A stretch of 64,000 nt of DNA from Siniperca chuatsi (GCF_020085105.1 NC_058046.1:21807175-21871174), one strand, 5' to 3'. Counted from the first letter of the stretch, positions 10,896 to 25,310 are shown. The notes: a model not told the origin generated them from the sequence alone. A program made the numbers and translations.

Positions 10896-11490
10896 GGCCT
10901 AATGGTTCTTTGTCTCTATTGTTTCCACGCACCTTCCTTAGATAACTGCAATTAACTATTTTATCAATTATTGTTTTTAAAATACATTTTTATTGTATAT
11001 TTCCATCTAAAGTTTTTCCCAATATTATAATAATAATACTAACATTAAAAATAATAATAACAATGGTTGGTAAAAGAAGTCAGTTAGAACTATTAGAGCT
11101 TGGTACAACTGAACATACTTGTGGTTTAAGCTATCATAACGACCAATAGCATAATAATATTATTACTATAATTATAAGGGTTTTGATAAACAGATCAATA
11201 CAAAATAAAGGTCATAAAATATTTCATTACCTATTTTTATAAATTGCACATGAAGCATAACGAAATTTACATCTACAGTACCGTAACCTTCATAAATGGC
11301 TATATATTTTCAAAACGTAGCCTATGGTCACAGTAAACTAACAGGGCCTTAGTAAGTGAGGTTTAGGGGATAATAAAGTTTACTGTTTGACGACCAAAGT
11401 GATGTGGGGAAAATATCTGTACTTCAAACCACATCAATGGGCATTTCCATTAAAGAAGAAAGAAACTTTCAACACTTGATCTCCTGTAAT
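10896..11490. other. AT-rich intergenic DNA after atoh1
   Basis: No gene. Contains AT-only patches with TAATAATA repeats at 11025-11060 and 11150-11180. Nothing else recognised. Confidence 0.5.
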
Positions 11491-11499
11491 TTATCGTAA

Positions 11500-12070
11500 A
11501 CTAACAGCGACGTGAAACGTGTCCAACACGCGCTCGCTCGCCATATGCTGCAGGTGCACGCGCCCCCTGGCCTACAGTCCTGTGATTAAGTGTTTTAAAC
11601 TGCAATGTTTGCGGCACCTTTGACGCAGAGAAGCGCTGCATTAAATTATAGCACAAAGTTGTTTTCTTGCAACAATCTTCTCCTCTACTCGGCGAAAGTT
11701 TTTTTTCTTGAACTATTGCCATCTCGTCCATTTGGTGAATACCAGATTTGGTAATGGGGAGTGTGCATTAATTTCAGGCCATTGTTGGCAGGCTCGTGGG
11801 CCGAGGTGTTGGATGGCCTCACTGAACACGCGCTGTCAGCTGGTGAGCGCTCGCGGGTCCCCACCGTGTCCCCGAGGACCTGACTCGAGAGGGAACACAC
11901 TTTCTCAACTAAAGAAAGGCCTGCACACACACACACACGTCGGTACACCTCCTCCTCTCTACTTTTTTCTTTCTCTTTTCTTTCTCTCTCTCTCCATCAA
12001 CTCCAACAAACACGCACGCACCACGCTCACACTGGCTCTGGCAACCTGTCCTGCTGCGTGACTCGAGTTG
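11500..12070. promoter_or_regulatory. CpG-rich block downstream of atoh1, candidate 3' enhancer
   Basis: CpG-rich non-coding sequence 1.5-2 kb after the atoh1 stop, between AT-rich flanks. It carries E-boxes CAGGTG (11551-11556) and CAGCTG (11837-11842), plus SOX/TCF-like CACCTTTGACG and CACAAAGTTG. In mouse, Atoh1 is driven by an autoregulatory enhancer 3' of the gene that contains an essential E-box. Position and motif content make this the best local candidate for the fish counterpart, but orthology is not demonstrated. A CA repeat and a CT-rich stretch lie at 11924-12000. Confidence 0.35.
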
Positions 12071-14150
12071 AAGTGAGTTTCTTTCTCTTTCTCGCTCTCC
12101 AACCTATTTGCGGCTCATCTACAATGTTTCAAAAGCCTGGTGGACAAAATGGCGTGGTACAAAAAAGCAAAATACTTGGAAATGATTTATGAAACTACCT
12201 GTTTGCTACCTGTCACTGCTCTGCCACCCACCCACTGTTGTTAGCCAATCACAACCCGTGCCCCTTTGCTCGCCTCTTCAAGGCAGGGAATAAAGGGAAA
12301 TATAATGACGATGCTGTGTTGAATTATTAACAGAATTTATGCAGGTAGAGCTGTATCTGAGTATGATCAGACAGCCATCTGCAGCGAGTTCGTGTTGCGG
12401 TGAAATGGGATCAAGTTTCAGTAAACATTTCGAAGGCATGGGCCTACTGTAGAAATATAACAGCAAAAAGTATGTTCTCTGTTGGGAAATACCAGGGAAA
12501 TCATCGCGCTTCCGTAACCGGTTCTAAATAATAAATACATTTGATGAGGCCACAATCAGTACTGAAATGTAGCCTAATTTTCGTCTCTGATCAAGTCCGA
12601 ACAATCATTGAAACTTCCCTTGATTTCCAAACCGCAGGCTAAAATGAGATAAAAATTGCATGCACACTGCACAAGAAAGAGGAAAGGGCTTTCATGGACG
12701 TTTTACATCTCAACGAAAACGTTTGTTTTTATTGTTTAAAGCATGCATGTGTGCTATACAAATAAGTAAACCACCAAATGTGGATAACGAGGAAACCCAC
12801 AACAGTGCGTCTGCGCTTTGAGACGAGTTCGCATAACATTTAAATGAATGGTTCACCGCAAAAACCATGGGACGTAGCTTCTAGCCAAATCCTTGTCTTC
12901 AGCTTAATATCTAGAGCTGTTTAATGCAAGGACTTCAGTAGAACGTACATTTCTCTCACTTTGCATTTTAGAAGGCTAATTGGGGTCCCAAATGAGATAG
13001 GCTACATTAATGTTTTTTTTCTGAAATGACAGGCTGCATTTATATTTGGTCAATATGAAGGTGGTATGATAATGATCACTAACAGGCTTTATATCTTTAA
13101 TCAGTGGTGGTACGTATAGAAATTGGGAAGTAAAAACAGTCTATCTTCAACAGGTGGGATGCTGGTCAGGTTGAGGTTTCACTGTTTCACGCACATTAAT
13201 TATTTATGCACGGATGGTCGTTATGAAAAATAACAACAGTGGTGGAGTTAGGGAGAACGTGAGACGCACTGACGCCTGTGGATGGTGTTGTTTCTTTGCT
13301 GTATTTTGGCGGTCTTTATGTTTTTAAGGAAAGTTGTTTAACAACGACATAAATGGACCTTTACCTGTCTGCATGTTCCAGCTTGTGCCTTACCTTCCTC
13401 TGACACACCATAACAGCCTTATAAGGACACGTTTTCTTATCCATCACATGCCATGATGCCATAAACAACAAGTGGAAAACTCAGAAGCAAACAAGTAGCA
13501 TCAAGTAGTAGAAGTATCAAGAGAAATTTCTCTTTAACTCATTGTTGTGGCAAATAACATAGGTTTAAGTGCATCAAGCAAAATTATAAAGTAAATACAA
13601 ATGTGCAACCATGAACTATTGACACCATATTCTATGCAAAGTAGACAGTTCAAAACCAGAAGGCAGCATTAGAAGAACTAAAATAACAGTATCATGCATA
13701 AAAGTAGATTTTATGCATAAAAAAAACTCATACACAAAGTTCTAGTGAAGTCAGGTGGTGATCAAGTCAAGAGGTGCGTTCAATATGTTTTAAGCCTCTG
13801 CAGTCATGCTCATTTCAATAAATATATTCAGAATATGGGCATTCCACAGCTTCCTTTTTTAATGAAAAGAAAGGCGCTTGCATTTTGTATGAGATATGGG
13901 GAGCCGAGCTGTGTGCTGTCCAAAAAGCCACGGTCTCTCTGGGGACCCAGAACAAAAGGCAGAACTGGGCCATAGTCTCCATCTGCTGTCCCAGAGAGAG
14001 AGAGAGAGCGGGAGAGGGTGGCGAGTGAAGACACCATGGGCAGATAGAGACAGAATAATAAGTGAGAGGGAGGGGAAAAAGAGAGAGTAGAGACAACAGC
14101 AACGGGGGACATGATGGGAAGTTACAAGGAGTAAGAGTAGGCAAGAGGCA
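12071..14150. other. Intergenic DNA with candidate regulatory patches
   Basis: No gene seen. 12180-12300 contains a CCAAT box (GCCAATCACAACC) in a moderately GC-rich stretch. 13130-13215 contains the E-box CAGGTG (13151-13156) next to the homeobox-type ATTAATTATTTATGCA. These patches resemble conserved non-coding DNA but cannot be confirmed without another species. Confidence 0.3.
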
Positions 14151-14156
14151 TAGATG

Positions 14157-14254
<98 letters not shown>
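14157..14254 (+). repeat. (GATA)n microsatellite
   Basis: About 24 tandem GATA units preceded by GGCATAGATG. A second, longer GATA array lies at 33469-33631. Confidence 0.97.
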
Positions 14255-17200
14255 CCGAGCAGAGTTACAGCATGAGTGTGGTTCAATTCAGTTCAACCAA
14301 CTGTAACATGGTCGAAAGGCTAACATCCATAACTACCCTTTTGTTAAATCTTTCCCTTAAATTACCCTATAGCCCTCGCCTCTCATTAGCCAGCATAGCC
14401 CTGTATTATCATGTACGGTAGCGTAACCTATGGTGATCACACCATATGCAGCAATGAGCACCTGTTGCATTGCATGCTCCGACGCAGTGATGCTATAAAT
14501 TGTTAATGAGTTTCCTTGGTAGTGCTGTGACACACTGTCACAGGAATTGAAGCATCTGTATCTTTTGTGTAATGTTGAAATTACTGGGGAAGCAGGAGCC
14601 AGATCATGTAGATAATAAAAGCAAAATGTACATTGGATTCTGATGAGCACAGGTCTCATTATAGAGGAACCTGTAAAACGTTATTTTCTGATAAAATATC
14701 TTTTTTGGAAATATTTTTAGATATTTGACAAAAATGCGTACAGCTCAATATTTAGCCCGTGAAATCATTATGCCTTCTGAATGTCAGCTGATTTCTGCAT
14801 GTATTTGGTTACGATCTTGGAGCCTTATTATTGACATTGTGACTCTTTATCAGTCTGTATATAAAATTTGTTTGAGTAACCAATAATTAATACAATTTTA
14901 AATTGTATCGTCCTGTAAAAGAAACTTGGTTTGCAGACAGGGTTTACAGTAAAACTCACAGTTAAAAAACATTAACATCAGTAGAGACACTCAACAAAAA
15001 ACAGTTAAAGCAAGTACTGTAAGTACTGTTTGAAAAGTTCCCCCAGGGAGTCAGCATCTTGGCACAAAAACTTGTACATCAAAAACAAAGTACTTATACA
15101 GACACAAGAAGCTACGTCATTTCATCTGCAAATCAAGCAGCAAGTACAGTGGCAAAAGCCTTTTCCTCTTGAGTTTATCTGCTCTAAAGCAGCGCCCAGA
15201 GGCAATCAGCTCAAACTGACCTTTTTAGCTGAGGAGGTGATCTGGACACACATGAGTGAGACATTAAAGCTGTTCCCAGCTCAAACCGTGTAATATCTTT
15301 AATAATTCATCAGTCCATTTGTTGTATTACTTTAACACAAGTTCTTACATTCAAAAAAGACACAACAGATTCAGTAAAAGTTCATTTTAAAAGTTTTCAT
15401 GTACTTACTGTTGTTCACCAATTGATATTTTGTCTTTTATTAGAGTTGTCTTGAGAATGTATTAAGTTCTAAATTTCTACTGAAGTTCCCAGAATTCAAC
15501 ATGAGGAAAAAAAATCTTTGCAGTAACACAAAGGGATTAACAGTATGGCTGTGTGATTTCCTGCTAGAAAGAAAAAATATAAAGTGGATAAATGTTTAAA
15601 TAAACTGGATAAAATGTCAGCTTATTGATTGCAGAAGTGACTATGGCTAAACATAATGAGATAATGCAACTTAATTCAAAAGATAAGTACATCAAAGTTT
15701 GTTGAACTGCTGAAACAGAGTGGGTTCCCAAATGATTTTGGACAAATAAAGTCTCATTATTTATGACCATTCTGCCACAGAAAGCAAGTACTATAGGGTA
15801 ATCAGTGGCTAAACAATATCTAATGGGGCTATGTAAGCAGCAGCCAACAACACGAGTTTGGGTAATGACAGTAAGTCCTCTGCAAAATGAGTATATAGAG
15901 AAAAAGTATAAAATGTACTGACATAATTTTAATGTGACAAAATTATTGCTACATACTTAAGTGCCCCCCATTTTGAAAGGGTCCCAAAGTTGAGGGCATT
16001 ACATCTTCTAAAGAGGAGGTGTTAAACTATTTTGACAAAATACATCCTGTGGTTTCAATGATGACAAGCAGCCCATCCCTTAAACATATCCACCTGCACA
16101 TACACACGCTGACATTGTCACACACACAGTATATACACACTGTCACAAGTAAGAAGATCATTTATCTCTGTGGTTCTCTTCATGAAAGAAGTCTATGGGT
16201 GAAGCAGGGTCTCCCAGGGCTTTGTTCTGGGCAGGGCTCAGCTCTTTGTGTCCGCCACCTTCAAAGCGAATGTACATGAACACGAACATGAGGCTTCTTG
16301 GGTAACCAGCCCATTGAAGAGCAGCACAATGGTGCTACCAATTATCCACAGTGCTCGGTGCTCCTGCGGAATCAGTTACATGGCTTTGTGTGTGTTTATG
16401 TGTATGTGTGAATGTGTTTGGTAGATTTGCATGTTTGAGAATGTAAAGATTTGATGTGTGTGCATGTATCGTTCCGTGCATGTTATTCTATGTAAATCTG
16501 TGCATTTTAGTCTCTTGTGTGTGTGTGTGCGTGTGTGTGTGTGCGCGTCATCTGTATCATCTTTTAAATCACTTCCTAAAACTTGTCTTCGTATCTTTGT
16601 GTGATGTTTTATCCTCCCTTTCTACTATCATATCACCATGTAAACATTTAAATATCTTGCATCTTTCGATCTTATGCTCGCTTCTTTTGTGGCTTTAATT
16701 TTGATTTACATTTTGCAATAAAAATACAACGCAAACACCTTGATTGCAATGGGTGTGTGTGTGTGTACCTCTTGTGTGTCTGTGTGTGTGTGTAGTATAG
16801 TTATACTTCCCAATAGGAAACACCTCAACTGCAAGGCTATTTACTCCCTTTACTCCCTAGACTTCCAGCAGGGTCGGGTTACCGAGAGCGTGCAGCCGGC
16901 CCTCCTCAGCTGGGGAAGAGACCTTCACTCTGACTGACTCTGCACACATGAAAAGAAACCTCTGGAAGCTTCGGAAGTGATTTGGCTGGAGGTGTTATTC
17001 CATCTTTTACACACCTTTTTCACACGGAACATGAGAGGTATGTGTGAGGGTGAGAGTGCAGATAGGTAGGTTATGTGTGTATGTATGCGTGTATGTCCTC
17101 AAACACATGTGAGCATTCGTTAGTGTTTCTCCATCACGTACACACCCCACCCTTTTGATACCGGTCATTTTCACCACATGTAACAGCTGGCAATCTGCCA

Positions 17201-20200
17201 AATTCACGCGTACCATACGGACATGTGTACATACAAGAACATGTGGCATTGTCACTTGAGTAACCAGTGTCAGGTCCGTTAGATTAATTAGATGACCAAA
17301 CTCTGTTTCAGTATCATATCAGGTACCTGCACGATAAGGTAGGATTAATTAATTGATAATGATAAAAAACTAAGAGGGGAAAGAATTAAAGTGAAGGAAA
17401 ATGTGAAGAATTTGAATGAATATGTAAGTATGCATATGTAAGTTTGTATATGTCTAACCCTCAAGATGTGAAAAACCATAACCGACATAGTGAACTTTAG
17501 CTGATATTTTAAAAAAGTCCCCCCCCAAAAAAATAATATTATTACAGCTACAACATTTCGACATTACATTATCATAAGTTAGTGCACGAACACACACCAA
17601 TGGCCTGTCAGAGAAGGATGAAAAAGACGAAGAAGAAAGGGACAAGGGCAAGGACAAAAACAGGGAGCAGAAGAAGAAGATGATGAGGAGGAAAACAATA
17701 TGAATATGCTGTATCTTGTATCTGAATCTTCTGTCTTCATGTCAGTGCAAAGGTCAAAGCCAGAACATCTAAATAACTGAAATTTGTAGCAAGTAGCAGA
17801 AAATTGTTCTCCTTCCTCCCTTTTCTCTTTCTCACTAAACCTTGCTGTTTTTGCCCCCACTCACCTGTTAAGTTAACTACATCTCTCCTCTCCTATCCTC
17901 TCTTGTCCTCTCTGGGCCCATTGTACAGTTGCCCCGCGGATCTCCTTTCAGCTAGCTGCCCTACTCAGGTGAGGGATACAGTATATTGAAGGAGACTTTG
18001 CTTGTATTTGATTCCGCTCCTTTTCATAGTGGCTGAAAGCCTGGCCTCCATGCTGCCCCCCCTGTCCTGTCCAGTTCCCAGGGGACCCCCACTCTCTCCC
18101 GGGCTGGCCAGGGTGGAGCGGCCTCAGAGTGGGGCAAGTAGGGAACAGACAAGGGTATCGCTTACAGCCTCTCTCCTACACTCACACAGAGCACAGACCC
18201 CACCCCTTCACCTTGCCCGTCTCCCTCTCTCAGGTGCACATAGACACACAGTGGTGTTGGTGCATGCTCACACGTACCTGCACATGCACATCTTTTCCTC
18301 CATCTTACCAATTAGAGATACATGTCCTATTGTTTTCACCCCCCTCTTTTCAATCTGTCCATTCAGCCACCGATCCGGGAAAGAGGCAGACCACAATGGA
18401 GTTGTGGAAAGCCGTTTCTGCGCGCTGAAAAGCAAGCAATTGAGATTTGGTGACTAAGAGTGACACAGGAGTTTAGATGGAGAATGGCACAAGTGTATTT
18501 ACAAGGACAAAAACTTGATGCAGAGGCACTCGCACAGGTAGAAACACACACACACACACGCACACAATGGAGACTGAGCGCTGTCTCCTTTTTGTAACAC
18601 GCCATGTACTCACACACCTTTGGCCTACTGCATAAACCAGGTATATCAGATGACGTTCCTGTTCAATGCTGCAGCATTAAGCTTTAAACAACACCACTAT
18701 CAATGTTAAACTGTCTCACTTCAAATCAAGAACCAAGGAACCAAGTTTAACTGGTTCACTGTTAGATATTATTCCACCAGATTCAGGACTCTCACTTAGT
18801 TCTAAAGTCAAAGCATGGAATGTTTGTACATGACATTCAGCGAACATGTAGTATAAACAATACATATTTTTAAATTAATTGCAGCAACACACAGTATATA
18901 TTGTATAATTTTATGTAAGATTGTGATATGTTCAGGCTTAGGGTTGACCTGTGTTCAACTTTTAGCTCTGTTGGAGTGCTGCTCTTTTGCACTATTAAAT
19001 ATGTATTGTTGCTTATCCTTACAGAATACAAATACCGTGTATTTAGGGTTACTTAAGAGAGAATGTTTGGTTAAGTGTTGCTTGTGTATCAAGTGCCCTC
19101 AGTAATCAGAGGGACTGTGAGTCCTGAGGAAAAGTCCACCCAACTGCACACATCACCCACTTAACAGAGGAGCGGTGCTATCATGTATTTCTCAAGTGGT
19201 CTTTTTACACACAATAGCTGCAAGGCATATTCAGAAACAACAAACCCCCTGCTAGCTTAAAGCAACAGCACACTACTTCCCACAGTAAAGGAATTGGATT
19301 AACATGGATCTTTTCTAGACAGGAAATGTAACAGTGGGTCTATGAACCTCAACCCTCACAAAAATAGCTTAAATTCCTACACTCAAGTTTGTTTCCATCA
19401 AGAGCTGCTTTTAAAATTGAATTATGACAATGAATTATGATTATGAAAATCACAACATCTCCAAATCATCACACCACTATTCATTATAGAGGTCTTTTGA
19501 AATTGAAATGTACACCATAAAGTGTACAGAGAGTTAGATGTGAAAACTTCCTTAAGATGGTCTTAACTCTTTCCATTTCTAAGTATATTTGTTGTCTCTT
19601 GGTTGTGCCTGTAGGGTATCTTTAAGAGTAAAGGACCCTCACTGAAAAACAACATCCCAGCAGGATAAAACAGCTAAAATAGCAAGACATTTCCTACTGG
19701 GGTAATGGATTAGCAAGCCTCTCTGCAGGGTAACACAAACACATACACAATGGTCGTTTGACTGACTGTGAGATCAGGTTCATATTCCACCTGTTAAACT
19801 CTATTTCTTTTAGTCAGGCTTTTTTCCCCCCTCTTTTAATTATGGAACTAATCATGTTCCCTCAGTTGCATTAGTACTTGTTTCAGTGTCATGAAAATGT
19901 ATAAATATTAAGCTGTTTTCTTCTGTGAAAATTGTGATTTTTGGAAGAAATGGCTTCCCACCACCCAAAATGCAGGGTTTGAATTATAAACATAGAATTA
20001 CTCTAAGGTTAAAGGTACAAGTGAAATGGAAATCTATCTTTATTGCAAACGCGAGAAATTTCCAAGCTCAGTAGTGTAGTGTAGTTGATTTGGCTGTCCT
20101 TAGCTTCCTCCTCCTCCCAGATTAGTGCTGCAGTCTGACTGTTTTCACAGCATTAAGGCCAATCCACATCCTCTTCATGGGGGGGGGGAGAGATCAGTGA

Positions 20201-23200
20201 CGCTTCACTGACCACATCAATCAATCATTCTCCCTCCAACTACCTCTTTCCCGCTCCCCTTTGTCTCTCTCTGTATGTCTCTGTCTCGCCTACACCACTT
20301 TAATATCTGTCTCATACCTCTTTCCCACACATGACATGGGAACTACTTATCATTAAAACATACATAAATGTCATTCATCATTGCCATGGAAGGGACTTTG
20401 GCTAGTGAATTATAACCATCAGCAATTAGTTGTTGTAGTTTTAATAGATAATCTAATAATAGATCATTCATATTTCCTAAGATATATTTTCTTTTGTCCC
20501 CCACAAAATGTATTGCCTGTAAAATTACTATATTCATCTATGTTTCTTAGCTAATTTTCTGATATTTTTGTAAATTTCTCAGGTGAATCTTTCCCCACAA
20601 AGACAGTTTCTTGATGTGCCACGTGTCAACCTAAAGCAGCCATACATCCTGTAGTCTTCCGAAAAAAACTTGATACTTGTCTTCATAATGGGGTCACATA
20701 CGCAAAATCTGTAAGAGAAGTAATGCAACAATAGAGATCAGTTGAACTTGCACTCCCTGTATAGCAAAGGTTTTTGTTCCTACATTGCCCTCATGGGAGG
20801 TCATGTACTGTGACACAAAATGCAGGCCACATATGTGTGTCCCAAGTATTGTGATAATAATATGGCCCTTTTCAGCGCTTCTGTGCAATCCTAGACTTGG
20901 TTCAGGACAAAATCACGTAATGCTTTGATTTAAATGTTGTTGGTGATAAGTTATTGAGGTTGCCATTGGGAGGAGGAACAAACCTTCTGTCCATTTGTCA
21001 ACTTGCCAATCTGTCTGTCTGCTTCTCTGTGTTAAATGATAAGTCTGTATTTTTCTTATTGCCAACAAATCCCAATGAAAATACCAAAACAGAGTATTGC
21101 CTGTGCAGCCAAATCCTGATATAGCTTATTCCCCTGTGCCATAGAGCTCCATTGTTGTCCAAAAACTATTAACCACACATAAATTAACCACACAGATGCA
21201 CTGGGTGGCATGTTCCCTCAATATGATGAACATTTTGAGTCAATCCCACATATACTGTCGTACTGCTGTAAATACTTGCTAGCGCTGCTCACCATATCTG
21301 CAGCTGAAAACAGTCCCCTAAAAATGTACAATTAACTCCTGTTTAGGTAAGGTTTGCTACAGTGCCCAGCAGTTTTAGGAAATTATTTTGCCTTTTAAAA
21401 AATGAAACTATATATTTGTAACGTGTTTTTAAAGATTTACGCCATTAGTAGGAACAAATCGTCTTGGGGCTGAGAGCCACAGACAGGGTAGGAAAATTGG
21501 GAAAGTATTGTGGGATGGACCAACACATTGTTCGTTTTGATCTTCTCATAGGAATTTGTGATAATAAGAACAATTATCCTTTAACTTTGTCTCTGTTCAC
21601 GTACCAGCCTAGTTGTTAGTTCAGATATGAAAGGAGTTAGGACATCACTAAAAAATTATAAAAAGCAGCAGCTGTCCATCAACCGTTTCTTGTTTTGTAT
21701 GCCAACCTACCTGTCTATCAGCACACTAATTTCTACTTTTCTGCCTTTTTGCGTACTCTGTTGTTGTTCTGCCAGCCTCCTTATCTATCTGTAGCCCTAC
21801 AAATCTGACATACTGTCTCTCACCTGTCTGTCTGCATACCAACCTGTCTGCTACTCAGTGTGCCTTTTTACCTCTCAGTCTGTATGTCTGCCAGCTAGGA
21901 AAGGTCAGTACTAAATGGGCTGAGTGTAAACAATGCCCTCGCTACCCAGGACAGGCACAGCTAGTGTCCCACAGCGGACATCCTGCCACCACCGCATGTG
22001 ATGTGTGGCCAGCCCTCCCTATTCATCTCTACTCTTCTCCCTCTTCCTCCTCTCTGCACTTGCTGCATCTGTTTCTGTTTTTGCCGCCCCTTTCTACTCT
22101 TCTCCTCCTTTTTTGTTGTGCTTATGGCCACTTCTCACTTTTTTTCCCACCACTCTGCTTTCTCTTTCCCGGCCTCCATCTCGGTGTCCGTCCTTCCCTT
22201 CCTTCCTCTCCTCCCCTCCTCTCCCCATCAGTCCCCATCAGGAGGAACCTAATAGGAAATCAAAGTTTCTGGTGGAAGAATGGAGTGGGGCTTAGCATTA
22301 CCGTCCCCTGGGTCCTCCCCGCTGAAAGAGGAGTGCAGAAAAGACTCTATACTGGCACTGTGGAGGGGAAGGTTAATGCAGCAGATAGTCTTTCCCTTGC
22401 TCTCTTTCCGTGTCTCTTTATCCATTCTTTTTCTCTCAGACACACACACACTCTATCTTTTTTCTGACTTTTTAGCTTTTCCCTTCTTGCTGCCTTTCAG
22501 CTTTCAGTCGTGCCCCCCCCCCCACACACACACACACAAGCACACACAAACACAAATTCAATGCACATACATACACTCTTTTTTTCAGAGTGAATGGCAT
22601 AGCAGGTGAACTGGCCGGATGGTGTGTTAGGAGAGGTCGGATTTGCAACTCACCGTTGCACTATCCGTCCTTTGGGATGTGGTGTGTATGGTTGTGGAAT
22701 GGCATGTGTGTGTGTGTGTGCCACCCCCGGCACGGTACGCCATGCACCCCTGCACCCCTGCACCCTTGCCCTTCAAAGCACTGCCTATATGTGTAGCAAT
22801 TGACTCCATGGCCCCTGTGAGCTCAGGTACTGCTGACTTGTCAAGCATGTCAAGAAGCATTTACAAAGGCTCTGCATTGCTACATATGGAATGATGTTTC
22901 CTGTTGAAATAATAAGCCGGTTACTGAATATAAATCATCCCTACACGACAAAGCCTTTAATCTCAAAAAAGTAACCTGTTTTTTACAAATTAAAAGTGTT
23001 GGGCAGAAACTGTTTCAAAAACCTTAATCCTAGAGAATGCTTGTTGAAATAAAAAGTAAAGCTTAATTTTAAGGTCAGAGTAGAGTAGAACAGTATAGTA
23101 TAGAACAGAATGCATACTGTAAGCAAATGAATCATGACTTGAAGCTACATTTTGAAAATACATTATTTTTGAGCATTGTTTTTCAGCATTTATAAATTTA

Positions 23201-23296
23201 TAAAAACAATGTGACTTTTTAATAACTTTACTGAATGTATTTCTTCTTCCCTTCAGAAGAATTATATAGTCCTCCTACAGCACTCCTAACCCACAA
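14255..23296. other. Gene-free intergenic interval
   Basis: Nine kilobases with no convincing gene. It holds GT/CA microsatellites (16517-16546, 16750-16793, 18546-18564, 22514-22540), a CT-rich stretch (22020-22230), a purine-rich strand patch (17610-17695) and a G9 run at 20180. The longest ORFs here (18002-18457 and 21964-22467) are low-complexity or proline/serine-rich with no recognisable domain. A GC-richer segment at 22240-22380 might be conserved non-coding DNA, but I cannot support it. Confidence 0.5.
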
Positions 23297-23455
23297 GGGG
23301 TGTCCCCATGGCCTAGAAGTTAAGATGCTGCCCAGTAACCACAACATATCCAGTTCAAGTCTAGCTGGGGACATTTGTTGAATCTCTCTCCCCCATTTCC
23401 TGTCATGTCTGAACTGTGACTATTTAATACCATAAAATGGCAAATTTAAAAAAGG
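23297..23455 (+). mobile_element. tRNA-derived SINE (degenerate)
   Basis: The head resembles a tRNA. An A-box-like CCATGGCCTAGAAGTTAAGA is followed 34 bp later by a B-box-like CAGTTCAAGTCTAGC, the spacing of an RNA polymerase III internal promoter. A CT-rich body (TCTCTCTCCCCCATTTCCTG) and an A-rich end (ATGGCAAATTTAAAAAAGG) follow. This is the layout of a common teleost tRNA-derived SINE. It is diverged and not a functional tRNA gene: the acceptor stem does not close and no CCA-type 3' end is present. Confidence 0.75.
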
Positions 23456-25300
23456 ACAAATGTCCTCCTTGGAATCGATACACTTTGAAAGCAGCTGAAG
23501 AAAAAATAATTCAATTGGGTAAAGTTGATAAGACCACTGTTTTTCTTGGAGGAGAAGGGGAATGCGTTGGCATGTACTGGAGTGTATGCTCTCATGTATT
23601 TGTATCATTCATCCACATGGTCATGCATGTAGGGCGCCACACACATCAACAGACTGGCAGAAAGTGCCATGTAAAAGTGAGGGCTAAGCCTAGAATTAGT
23701 CCTGTATTAGCTGTCAAGCAGTCCAGATCCAGCTGTGTTAAGCTGCTTAAACACTCAGAGATGGAAAAGATTAAACAGCGTGAATGCCTCGGGGAACGAG
23801 GGAGCACTGGAGGAGAGGGCAGGGGAGAGAGCAGTATGGAACAGGGTGGGGCACGGGAGCCAGAACAGGAGGGGGTGGCAAAAGACAAAACACACATCAC
23901 TTAGTAAGGAGTCAGGACAGAAAGCCATGACGAGGGAGGAAGACTAGGAGGCCACATGCAGGGGAAGCGCGAGATGATGCTGGAGCTGAATCCAGATTCC
24001 CAGAAAACAAATTCCAACTCCCAAAATTTCCTCCTCTCTGGTCCCTTCATACCTGCCCTCCATTACCTCTTCACCCTTCCTCTCCCCTCATGCCTGCACA
24101 CCACCCACCTGCCCTCTGTACTCCCCCACAGAAGAGTTTGGATTCTTGGAAGGTGTTGGGTGTCTACAGTGTCACAACTAAACAAAACCATTTGAAAACA
24201 AAGTGGGCCGGTGAATGTGCTGGCGCAATCCGACCCCTTTCCCTTTGTGGCCATAGAGAAAAACGACCTCTCAGAATCAAGGGGATGGAGGGCGGGCAGG
24301 GGGAGGCACACCATTTCAATCCACAGGTTATCCCCCTATCCACCCACTCAGACCTGCTTTTTCTGCCTCCTCTCCACCCCACACACCCACACTTTTAAGT
24401 GCACCCTTCAAAGGTGAACATGCTATCTGAAACAGAGCTGTCTGTGTTACAGTACCTCCAAGAACAACATATTCTCCTGTCCTCTCTCTTATTTCTTTCT
24501 CTTATAAGCCACTTTCATTTGCTCTTTTCCCACTTCAGATTTTAAACCATGTCATTTTCTTGTTATAATCTGAATGCAATGGGCAATAATCACATAAAAT
24601 GTTGAATGAGAGTTAGATGAAATCAAAATATATGAGTGGACTATGGTAGACTTGTAATTCAAGAATGTATCACCTTTTCAGAAGTGGATAATACAGAACG
24701 GAATTTAACAGATATCAAATGTGATAGTTGGAAAATATCACAAGAATGGGTAGGGTGAAAATAAATGCCTTACAGAAACGTTATGAGTAAGTGACCACAT
24801 GTGACATTTGTACAACAGGGTGATGATGAGGCTTTGAGTCATTCCATTGCTCTCCATGCATTGTAATATGAGAACTTTGGAGATTCACACTCAAAGGTCA
24901 AAAATAGGAGTAATTACTCATAGTCATATGCCTAAACAATGCATGTATTTGTAAATACATATATACATGTCTATAACGTTCTGTGCTAGAGCTAGAGGTG
25001 CTGGCAACTGCAAGATGAACATGTAGTCCAAAAAAATAAACCACAACTGTTTTGTTAGTGACCACACACTCAGCCCATATGGACTTAAAATCTTTTAGCT
25101 TTCTTGTTTGTGGATATGATATTTATCTTACTATGACAATGTTGACATGCATCAGCTTTATTATTATTATCATTTACGTCACTATCTTTGAAATGCTTAG
25201 TTAAGTCATTTTCTTTATTTTTAACAATGAGAAACACAAAGAAGTACACAGGTCATCTGTCATGTCTACGCTCCTATTTATTGGAAAGTAATGCCCCCTG

Positions 25301-25310
<10 letters not shown>
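23456..25310. other. Gene-free intergenic DNA
   Basis: No gene seen. A GC-richer patch at 24210-24310 (CCTTTCCCTTTGTGGCC, AGGGCGGGCAGGGGG) stands out from AT-rich flanks but carries no clear motif grammar. Confidence 0.45.

Noticed and set aside
18002-18457. 151-codon frame in the intergenic desert
   Set aside because: Pro/His/Ser-rich, no domain, no splice or promoter context, and overlaps CA-rich sequence.
21964-22467. 167-codon frame with hydrophobic start
   Set aside because: Composition comes from a CT-rich stretch (Ser/Leu/Phe/Pro), with no recognisable family.
23297-23380. Possible genuine tRNA gene
   Set aside because: A- and B-box-like motifs are present, but the acceptor stem does not pair and a SINE body with A-rich tail follows, so it is a SINE.
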